The position numbers were made by a program, and so were the translations under genes. The notes below the pieces were generated by a model. It was not told the DNA's origin, made no database searches, and was given only the letters and a program-made list of their open reading frames with translations. From NCBI GenBank assembly GCA_001803705.1, contig MHDY01000170.1:1790-11950 (forward strand): a stretch of 10,161 nt of DNA. The letters run 5' to 3'. The stretch is from Nitrospirae bacterium GWC2_56_14. Its GTDB lineage: Bacteria > Nitrospirota > UBA9217. This document shows, one piece after another, positions 1 to 5,802 of the stretch (position 1 is its first letter; each line of letters opens with the position of its first letter).

Positions 1-1
1 G

Positions 2-310
2 GTCCTTGATCATGCGTTCCGCGATATCGTGTCAGCCGTCTCTCTCGGCGACGCGGGCGCCGTGCGCAAAGCGCTTGAGCCCATGCATGGGACCATGGAA
101 AAAACGCACGCCGGCGTTCGCGAAGGCAGGGTTACGCTCCGCAAGAATGCCGCCCGCATCAAGGAATTCAAAACCATGGACCTTGCGTTCCATGCAAAGC
201 TCGAAGCCCTGAACCGCGCTGCTCACCACAAAAATAAAAAAGAAATGCTCAGGATCACCAAACAGCTGCTCGAAGGATGCGTGCAGTGCCATTCGAAATT
301 CAGGCCCTAG
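2..310 (+). CDS. Class II (cytochrome c'-like) c-type cytochrome, 3' part
   Basis: The reading frame is open through the left window edge, so the start and any export signal lie outside. The visible 102 residues are rich in charged helical sequence and end in CVQCHSKFRP, a CXXCH haem-c attachment site (Cys93, Cys96, His97 of the visible part) five residues from the stop. A single CXXCH at the extreme C-terminus of a helical protein is the mark of class II cytochromes (cytochrome c' and cytochrome c-556 types), which form four-helix bundles and act in the periplasm in electron transfer or gas binding. A GTG at position 29 is in frame but is unlikely to be the start, because the frame continues upstream and the first helix would be lost. 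The downstream gene is 120 bp away and unrelated. The haem site is certain; the subfamily is inferred from its position. Confidence 0.75.
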   Translation, partial: VLDHAFRDIVSAVSLGDAGAVRKALEPMHGTMEKTHAGVREGRVTLRKNAARIKEFKTMDLAFHAKLEALNRAAHHKNKKEMLRITKQLLEGCVQCHSKFRP

Positions 311-397
311 CCGAACTTCGCTGGTCAAGACATCGCGCCCCCCTCCCTCCCTGCCCGGACGGCATGGCAGATTCCGCAGGATCCCTGAAAACTTTTT

Positions 398-425
398 TTG
401 CTTTCCCCCGCGGTTCGGTTATAAT
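398..425 (+). promoter_or_regulatory. Putative sigma70 promoter of dusB
   Basis: A perfect TATAAT lies at 420-425 with a weak TTGCTT at 398-403, 16 bp upstream (3 of 6 matches, TTG kept). Only five bases (GGCCC) separate the -10 box from the dusB ATG at 431, which puts the predicted transcription start at or next to the start codon. The -10 is convincing; the -35 is poor. Confidence 0.45.
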
Positions 426-430
426 GGCCC

Positions 431-1429
431 ATGCAAATTCGGGATATCCTGGTCAATAATCCACTCGTGCTGGCGCCCATGGCCGGCATCACCGACTTCC
501 CCTTCCGCAGGATCTGCAAGGAAATGGGCGCAGGCCTTGTGTTCTCCGAAATGGTGAGCGTTGAAGCGCTGATCCGGGAACACAAGCGTACCCACGGCAT
601 GCTGCATACCGATCCGGCCGAGCGGCCGGTGGTGTTCCAGATCTTCGGATCAAAACCTGCGTCCATGGCCGAGGCCGCGCATATCGTATCGCAGGGAGAG
701 GTCGATTTCATCGACATCAACATGGGCTGTCCGGTGCCCAAAATAATAAAAAGCGGCTCCGGATCGGCGCTGCTGCGCGACTTGGGGCTCGCAAAAGAGA
801 TCATGGCCGCTGTCGTGGGCGCCTCGAAAGTGCCTGTAACGGTCAAGATCCGCCTCGGCTGGGACGCGCGGAACATCGTGGCTGTTGATATGGCCCAGGC
901 AGCGGAAGCTGCCGGCATTGCCGCCGTGACCGTCCACGCCAGGACCAAGGTGCAGGGTTTCTCGGGCCAGGCCGACTGGAACATGATCCGGACCGTAAAA
1001 CGGTCGGTAACCATTCCGGTGATCGGGAACGGCGATGTCCGCACGGCCCAGGATGCGAAGCGCATCATGGTCGAGACCGGCTGCGATGGCGTCATGATCG
1101 GCAGGGCCATCCAGGGATACCCCTGGATCTTCCGCGAAGCAAAGCACTTTCTCGAAACAGGCCTGGTGCCGGCGCCCCCGACCCGGGAAGAACGGCAGGC
1201 GGTCATGCTCCGCCATCTGCACGACATGGCCTGCCTGGTGGGCGAGGATGTGGGCGTCCGCGAGATGCGCAAGCACCTCTGCTGGTATACCAAGGGCCTG
1301 CACGACGGCGCCGAGTTCAGGACCAGGATCAACCATCTGGTGCGGGTCGATGATACGAAACGGGCAATCAAGGTTTTTTTTACGGCCTTGAACACCAGCA
1401 CCATGGCGGAGCAGCACGCAGCATTTTAA
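431..1429 (+). CDS. dusB: tRNA-dihydrouridine synthase (DusB family)
   Basis: This FMN enzyme reduces specific uridines in the tRNA D-loop to dihydrouridine using NADPH; it acts in the cytoplasm. The 332-residue product has the usual family length and layout. The FMN-binding N-terminal strand NPLVLAPMAGITDFPFRR is at residues 10-27. The catalytic-cysteine motif DINMGCP is at 95-101, with Cys100 as the acid/base residue, followed by the SGSGSALL loop. VTVKIRLGWD and GVMIGRAIQGYPW complete the TIM barrel. The C-terminal helical tRNA-binding domain contains MRKHLCWYTKGL. The motif set points to DusB rather than DusA or DusC. The start at 431 is the only ATG in frame (TAA at 422-424 closes the frame upstream) and has no Shine-Dalgarno sequence, so initiation is probably leaderless. 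yajD follows after 42 bp. Confidence 0.95.
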   Translation: MQIRDILVNNPLVLAPMAGITDFPFRRICKEMGAGLVFSEMVSVEALIREHKRTHGMLHTDPAERPVVFQIFGSKPASMAEAAHIVSQGEVDFIDINMGCPVPKIIKSGSGSALLRDLGLAKEIMAAVVGASKVPVTVKIRLGWDARNIVAVDMAQAAEAAGIAAVTVHARTKVQGFSGQADWNMIRTVKRSVTIPVIGNGDVRTAQDAKRIMVETGCDGVMIGRAIQGYPWIFREAKHFLETGLVPAPPTREERQAVMLRHLHDMACLVGEDVGVREMRKHLCWYTKGLHDGAEFRTRINHLVRVDDTKRAIKVFFTALNTSTMAEQHAAF

Positions 1430-1442
1430 GCTGCTGCGTGCT
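1413..1442 (+). other. Perfect 11-bp hairpin around the dusB stop codon
   Basis: AGCACGCAGCA (1413-1423) pairs perfectly with TGCTGCGTGCT (1432-1442). The loop is 8 nt and contains the dusB TAA stop (1427-1429). No T-run follows, so this is not a standard intrinsic terminator. It could slow 3' decay or set the ratio of dusB to yajD in a shared transcript. Confidence 0.6.
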
Positions 1443-1471
1443 TACGCAGGAACGAAACGGGAGTAACGAGC

Positions 1472-1858
1472 ATGTCGGCGAATACCAGGGAGCCGCAGAA
1501 CGACAAACAGGACCAGCTCATCGCCGATGCCCGCCGCAACCGCGAGCAGCGCGAGAAGGACTACCGCGAGCAGACGCTGAAGCTTTACCCGCATATTTGC
1601 GCCCGCTGCGGCCGTGAATTCGAAGGAAAGAAACTTCGCGAGCTCACCGTTCATCACAAAGACCACAATCACGACAACAATCCACCCGACGGCAGCAACT
1701 GGGAGCTGCTCTGCCTCTACTGCCACGACAATGAGCACCAGGAATATCTGGACGAAGAGCTCCCGGGCAAAACAACACCAGGCAGGGAAAATAAACCCGC
1801 TCCCATGCAAAAACCCTTCTCTGCGCTCGAGGAGCTCTTGAAGAATCTTAAAAAATAA
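1472..1858 (+). CDS. yajD: HNH nuclease-family protein YajD
   Basis: The 128-residue product matches the YajD family, small HNH-fold proteins of unknown physiological substrate. The core carries two zinc-binding Cys pairs (Cys43-x2-Cys46 and Cys81-x2-Cys84), the HNH histidines in ELTVHHKDHNHDNNP (His61, His62), Asn76 in DGSNWELLCLYCHDNEH, and His85/His89. The segment DGSNWELLCLYCHD is nearly identical to what I recall of E. coli YajD. Unlike the short enterobacterial N-terminus, residues 1-35 form a charged helix rich in Arg, Glu and Gln, and residues 95-128 are a variable tail. The start has a GGGAG ribosome site at 1459-1463, 8 nt upstream. The gene may be co-transcribed with dusB. All metal-site residues are present, so it is probably functional; the biological role is unknown. 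Confidence 0.9.
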   Translation: MSANTREPQNDKQDQLIADARRNREQREKDYREQTLKLYPHICARCGREFEGKKLRELTVHHKDHNHDNNPPDGSNWELLCLYCHDNEHQEYLDEELPGKTTPGRENKPAPMQKPFSALEELLKNLKK

Positions 1859-1956
1859 GCAGAACGACGCATTTCTTTCCGCCCTTGCCCCAGGAACCCC
1901 TTTCTATCCGCACCCGTCAATACCGAGTCGCCGGTTCTCATGATCCTCACCGATAA

Positions 1957-1985
1957 CTGCCATGTTCCGCCATATTTGATATAAT
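1957..1985 (+). promoter_or_regulatory. Putative sigma70 promoter ahead of the kinase remnant and response regulator
   Basis: CTGCCA (1957-1962, 4 of 6 matches to TTGACA) is separated by exactly 17 bp from a perfect TATAAT (1980-1985). It is the only good promoter candidate between yajD and the response regulator at 2317. The transcript would run through the broken kinase region. The rest of 1859-2042 shows no gene or repeat. Confidence 0.45.
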
Positions 1986-2042
1986 GATCGAAAATATACA
2001 TTGTCTCCGCCTTTGCTGGAGTGTGGCAATCTTCTCTCGTGC

Positions 2043-2324
2043 ATGCGACAAGACCCCGTCATTCCGAAAAGTTTGACACAGCACGTTCTTGCCCATGTGG
2101 ACTTCAAAGAATACCTGCAAAGCCTCGTCAGCGGGATCGCCGACACCTACAAACGGCATGACGTCGTCATTGCCGTGGACGTCTGCATTCCCTGCGGCCT
2201 GCAACTGGTCAATGTGCTCGCCGGCCAGATCCACGGCACCATCGTGCTTTCCCGGTCGCCGGGCACCAGGTTCAGCGTAACCTTCCCGGGGACACCGGAG
2301 AGCAAGGGAGATCAGCATGGTTAA
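2043..2324 (+). pseudogene. Remnant of a HisKA_2-type sensor histidine kinase
   Basis: The frame encodes the C-terminal features of a HisKA_2/HATPase kinase but is badly reduced. HVLAHVDFKEYLQSLVSGI matches the end of the HisKA_2 dimerisation domain (family pattern L-A-R-V-D-F-x-E-Y-L). Next comes IPCGL, and then directly GLQLVNVLAGQIHGTIVL and GTRFSVTFPG, which are the G2 and final strand of the ATPase domain. In intact members IPCGL opens the N-box and is separated from LGLQLV by roughly 70-80 residues carrying the ATP-binding N and G1 boxes. Here the two motifs share one GGCCTG (2196-2201). A second reading frame at 2060-2077 gives HSEKFD, reminiscent of the family HEKLY segment, which suggests a frameshift near 2075. 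The sensor domains and phospho-accepting His are absent. The stop overlaps the next start by 8 nt, a typical kinase-regulator operon join. No kinase activity is possible. Confidence 0.75.
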
Positions 2325-3702
2325 AAAACGAGTTATGCTCGTCGAGGACGAGTCCGTGACCGCCATGGACCTGAAGACCAACCTTGTCCAGCTTGGCTAC
2401 GAAGTGCCGGCGATCGTGGCAAGCGGTGAAGATGCTGTTCATACCGCCGCAGAACTCAGACCGGACCTTATCCTGATGGACATTACCCTTGCCGGCCGCA
2501 TGACGGGCATAGAAGCTGCGGATGCGATCAGGAAAAATCAGGCTATACCCATTGTCTTTCTCACCGCTCATGCCGATACCGAGACCATCGGACGGGCAAA
2601 GACCACCGAACCCTTCGGCTATCTTCCCAAACCTTCCAGCATGGACACTCTTTTGAGCACGATCGAGGTCGCGCTGTACAAGGGCGAGGCCGATGCACGG
2701 CGCAGAAAAGCCGAGGCCCTGCTCAGGCGGACCATGACCGAACAGAAGATCATCCTCGACAATCTGGGCGTGGGTGTCCTGTTTGCGATCAACAGAAAGA
2801 TAGTCTGGGCGAGCAAAAGCATAGCGACCATGCTCGGCTATCCCCTTGAGGAGGTCGAGGGCAGGGACACCCTGCTGTTCTACCCTGACCGGGAGAGTTA
2901 CGAGAAGGTCGGAACGGAAGGATATGCGGCGGTCGCCCGGGGGGAGGTCTATACCGGAGAGAGTCCCATGAAAAAAAAGGATGGTTCCCTCATCTGGTGC
3001 CACCTCGTGGGGCAGACGGTGAATCCTGCCGCACCGGAAGAAGGTTCCATCTGGATACTGGAAGATGTGACGCCCCGAAAAGTGCTGGAAGAGACCCTGA
3101 AGCAAAGTGAGGATAAATACCGCACCGTGGCGGATTTTACCCACGACTGGGAATTCTGGATCGCTCCGGACGAGCACATACGCTACATGTCGCCCTCCTG
3201 CGAAAAAATAGCCGGCCGCCCTGTTGCTGACTTTGAACAGGACGCCGCCCTGCTTCGCGGGCTCCTCCATCCTGATGACCGTGCCGCCTACGATACGCAC
3301 CGCCACCGGGTTACCGGGCAGGAAAAGTCGGAAGAGCTGGAGTTCCGTATTCTCCGCCCCGATGGTTCCGTGCGCTGGATCGCCCATGTCTGTCAGCCGG
3401 TCTATGACGATCAGGGACGTTTTAACGGCACGCGGGGCAGCAACCGCGATATTACGCTGCGCAAGATCGCCGAGCAGGAACGGGAGCGGCTGATCACCGA
3501 ACTGCAGGAAGCGCTGGCCAAGGTGAAGACCCTGAGCGGCATGCTTCCGGTCTGCGCGTCCTGCAAGAAGATCAGGGACGACAAGGGCTACTGGCAGCAG
3601 ATCGAAGCATACATCAGCGACCATTCGGAAGCAGAGTTCTCCCACGGCATCTGCCCGGACTGCGCGGTGAAGATCTACGGAGAATATTACAGGAAGAAAT
3701 AG
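2317..3702 (+). CDS. Response regulator with two PAS domains and a Cys4 C-terminal domain
   Basis: The 461-residue cytoplasmic protein begins with a complete receiver domain (about 1-125): acidic pair Glu10/Asp11, phospho-acceptor Asp55 in LILMDITL, Thr83 and Lys105. A coiled linker (125-145) leads to PAS 1 (about 142-255) and PAS 2 (about 265-385; YMSPSCEKIAG, FRILRPDGSVRWI, NRDITLRK). A second coiled stretch (386-410) leads to a conserved C-terminal module with Cys413-x2-Cys416 and Cys446-x2-Cys449, ending in SHGICPDC. That module recurs in PAS/REC proteins of Desulfobacterota and Nitrospirota without an assigned function; a metal site is inference. No histidine kinase, GGDEF, EAL or DNA-binding output is present. 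The start has AAGGGAG at 2304-2310, 6 nt upstream. Its likely partner kinase, just upstream, is broken, so it may answer to a distant kinase or act through protein contacts. Confidence 0.9.
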   Translation: MVKKRVMLVEDESVTAMDLKTNLVQLGYEVPAIVASGEDAVHTAAELRPDLILMDITLAGRMTGIEAADAIRKNQAIPIVFLTAHADTETIGRAKTTEPFGYLPKPSSMDTLLSTIEVALYKGEADARRRKAEALLRRTMTEQKIILDNLGVGVLFAINRKIVWASKSIATMLGYPLEEVEGRDTLLFYPDRESYEKVGTEGYAAVARGEVYTGESPMKKKDGSLIWCHLVGQTVNPAAPEEGSIWILEDVTPRKVLEETLKQSEDKYRTVADFTHDWEFWIAPDEHIRYMSPSCEKIAGRPVADFEQDAALLRGLLHPDDRAAYDTHRHRVTGQEKSEELEFRILRPDGSVRWIAHVCQPVYDDQGRFNGTRGSNRDITLRKIAEQERERLITELQEALAKVKTLSGMLPVCASCKKIRDDKGYWQQIEAYISDHSEAEFSHGICPDCAVKIYGEYYRKK

Positions 3703-3703
3703 G

Positions 3704-3995
3704 GGCTATGCTCATGTGGGCGATCTCTGCACCTTCGGAGTGCTGGTCTAGGCCTTCGGCCTCGGGGACAAGGCGGTGAAGCAGATCGCCGAGATCGTTC
3801 ACGATCTGGATGTGAAGGACGAGAAGTATGATAACACCGGGACTACCGGTGTTGAGAAAATACTTTTCAAGATCCGCTAGACCGCAGGACGACCATGCCA
3901 TCAATACGGCGGAATGGATCGTGTATGATGCCCTCTATGCATACTGCCGGGCAATGATAGCGAAAGAAAGGCCCCATGGCGCATTCGCTGAGTAA
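3704..3995 (+). pseudogene. chrB: Remnant of chromate-resistance protein ChrB, C-terminal domain
   Basis: Starting two bases after the preceding stop codon, the sequence reads GYAHVGDLCTFGVLV, an in-frame TAG (3749-3751), then AFGLGDKAVKQIAEIVHDLD and VKDEKYDNTGTTGVEKILFK. This is the C-terminal ChrB domain pattern (GDxCTF, FGL, AEIVHD-D-KD). That frame ends at TAG 3878-3880, but the next frame continues with RPQDDHAINTAEWIVYDALY and AYCRAM, the expected end of the domain, and stops at TAA 3993-3995. The gene therefore lacks its 5' part and carries at least one nonsense mutation and one frameshift. The restored frame ends 20 nt inside the MFS gene, as in a translationally coupled operon. ChrB proteins take part in chromate resistance or sensing. 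Assignment is from remembered family patterns, without a database search. Confidence 0.7.
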
Positions 3996-5181
3996 CGTTG
4001 TCCTGCTTTTTGCTGCGCGCAGCATACGGCTTTTCGCCTACGGCGCGCTGTCAGTCGTGCTTGCCCTGTATCTGCATGAGATCGGACTTTCCAGCGCGGA
4101 TATCGGGCTCCTGTTCACGCTCACCCTGGCAGGCGATGCAGGGATCACGCTCTGGATCACGACCACTGCAGACCGGTTCGGCAGAAAGAAGATGCTCCTC
4201 CTGGGCGCCGGACTCATGGTCATGGCCGGCGTCGTGTTCAGCCTGACCGGGAATATTTTTCTCCTGATGGTCGCTGCCGTCATCGGCGTCATCAGCCCCA
4301 GCGGGAACGAGATCGGCCCTTTTCTTTCCCTGGAGCAGGCGGCCCTTTCGCAGCTGCTCTCTGCCGAACAGCGGACCCGGGCCTTTGGCTGGTACAACCT
4401 GGCAGGTTCGCTGGCAGCGGCAGCCGGTGCGCTTGCAGGCGGTTTTCTTTCGCAAACATTTCTAAACACCGGCATGTCCGAGCTCGGATCCTATCGTGCC
4501 GTCATCCTCGGCTATGCCGCCTGCGGGATCGTCCTCCTGGTTGTTTTCCTGTTCCTTTCCCCGGACGTGGAAGCAACAACAGCTCCTGCAAAGGAGCGTG
4601 TGCTCGGGCTCCACAAATCAAAGGGCGTCGTGCTGAAGCTCTCCGCGCTTTTTGCCCTGGACGCCTTTGCCGGCGGGTTCGTGATCCAGAGCATGGTCGC
4701 TTACTGGTTCCACATCAAGTTCGGCCTCGATGCCGCCGTCCTGGGCAGTATCTTTTTCGGAGCGAACATCCTGGCCGGAGTATCCGCCCTGCTTGCGGTC
4801 CGGATCGCGAACCGGATAGGTCTGATCAGGACCATGGTATACACGCACATCCCCTCGAACGTGCTGCTCTGCCTGGTGCCGCTCATGCCCAACCTCGGCC
4901 TTGCCATTACGGTGCTCTTGCTCCGCTTCAGCATTTCGCAGATGGACGTTCCCACGCGCCAGTCCTACACCATGGCGGTCGTTGACCCCGACGAACGGGC
5001 TGCGGCATCGGGGGTCACGACCATCGCGCGTTCCGTGGGGGCCGCCGCATCGCCATTCTTTACGGGCATCTTTCTGGCTTCCCCGGCCCTCCTCGCTGCG
5101 CCCTTTCTCGTGGCCGGCGGCCTCAAGATCGTGTATGACCTGCTTTTGTACCGGAATTTCAAAAAAGCGGACGTGCGGTGA
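3976..5181 (+). CDS. Major facilitator superfamily transporter
   Basis: The 401-residue product is an inner-membrane protein with about 12 hydrophobic spans in two halves, separated by a polar loop around residues 195-217. The MFS motif A lies in the loop between spans 2 and 3 as ADRFGRKKMLLLG (about residues 65-77). The loop MDVPTRQSYTMAVVDPDERA (about 317-336), between spans 10 and 11, is a distinctive conserved segment. The ATG at 3976 follows a modest GAAAGG (3966-3971) with 4-nt spacing and sits inside the end of the chrB remnant, so it was probably coupled to chrB translation. The substrate is unknown. The chrB link suggests export of an oxyanion or a product of chromate stress, but that is inference. 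The frame is intact with all spans. It converges with the next gene, which ends 39 bp away on the other strand; no clear terminator is visible between them. Confidence 0.9.
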   Translation: MAHSLSNVVLLFAARSIRLFAYGALSVVLALYLHEIGLSSADIGLLFTLTLAGDAGITLWITTTADRFGRKKMLLLGAGLMVMAGVVFSLTGNIFLLMVAAVIGVISPSGNEIGPFLSLEQAALSQLLSAEQRTRAFGWYNLAGSLAAAAGALAGGFLSQTFLNTGMSELGSYRAVILGYAACGIVLLVVFLFLSPDVEATTAPAKERVLGLHKSKGVVLKLSALFALDAFAGGFVIQSMVAYWFHIKFGLDAAVLGSIFFGANILAGVSALLAVRIANRIGLIRTMVYTHIPSNVLLCLVPLMPNLGLAITVLLLRFSISQMDVPTRQSYTMAVVDPDERAAASGVTTIARSVGAAASPFFTGIFLASPALLAAPFLVAGGLKIVYDLLLYRNFKKADVR

Positions 5182-5220
5182 CAAGGTCTTTCCCTGCAGG
5201 TCGAGATATACCGGCGGGTG

Positions 5221-5802
5221 CTAGCTGAATAAAGCCTGAAGCAGCAGATGGGTGGGAAGATAGACGAGCAGCGAAAATACGATCATCAGCAAACACAGAT
5301 ACACGAGCGGCGGCAGCCGTTTCTGCGGCTTTGTGCCCGGGCCATGCACCCAATTAATATTCTTTTCAGGGTCCGTAAGCAGGTAGGTCAGGGGGAGAAC
5401 GATCCAGGCAAGCACTGTTTGCGCGAACCAGGCTTCCTTTGCATACCCGAGCCGGCCGATCATCCAGAGCAGCAGCACGGGCAGGAACACGTGGAACAGG
5501 GAGAGCGCCCTCAAGGAGAGCGGCTTTTGCGCGTCGAACATGTAATCCGTCAGCCCTGCCAGCCGCCTGCCCGTCAGGAGACGTCCGAAGTAGGTCACAT
5601 TCCAGAACAGTTCAGGCAGCAGAATCCCGATCGCCATCATGCTCGCTATCAGGCTGCTCTCGTACCATAGCGCAGGCACCGTGGCAAAGAGCGCAATGTC
5701 CGAGAACCAGAGAAAGTTCCCGAGACCGTATTTGACCGTGTAGACCGCGGCCGTGAGAATGACGAACAGCGTGTAGGATATCTTGATCCAGAGCGGGATC
5801 AT
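5221..5802 (-). CDS. Multi-span membrane protein of unknown function
   Basis: I do not recognise a characterised family. The 193-residue product has about six hydrophobic spans (roughly residues 5-24, 30-46, 49-68, 95-115, 120-142 and 165-190). A cytoplasmic or periplasmic loop GRRLAGLTDYMFD lies between spans 3 and 4, and a conserved-looking loop LTDPEKNINWVHGPGTKPQ between spans 5 and 6. NFLWFSDIALF (about residues 29-39) looks like a family signature. The ATG at 5802 shares its A with the kinase TGA (TGATG), and no Shine-Dalgarno is visible, so translation probably depends on ribosomes ending the kinase gene. A GTG at 5805 is an alternative start that adds one residue. The tight join suggests that it works with the kinase, for example as a partner or sensor in the membrane, but nothing in the sequence shows which. 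Confidence 0.75.
   Translation of the reverse strand: MIPLWIKISYTLFVILTAAVYTVKYGLGNFLWFSDIALFATVPALWYESSLIASMMAIGILLPELFWNVTYFGRLLTGRRLAGLTDYMFDAQKPLSLRALSLFHVFLPVLLLWMIGRLGYAKEAWFAQTVLAWIVLPLTYLLTDPEKNINWVHGPGTKPQKRLPPLVYLCLLMIVFSLLVYLPTHLLLQALFS

Noticed and set aside
325..1404. Long open frame on the minus strand opposite dusB
   Set aside because: dusB is certain on the plus strand; the antisense frame has low-complexity Ser/Thr/Arg content and no domain.
1859..2000. Small gene between yajD and the kinase remnant
   Set aside because: Short frames there lack a ribosome site and recognisable sequence; only a promoter-like match is supported.
2272..3645. Long open frame on the minus strand opposite the response regulator
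   Set aside because: It is a mirror of a GC-rich coding region. The plus strand has continuous REC-PAS-PAS homology and this frame has no recognisable domain.
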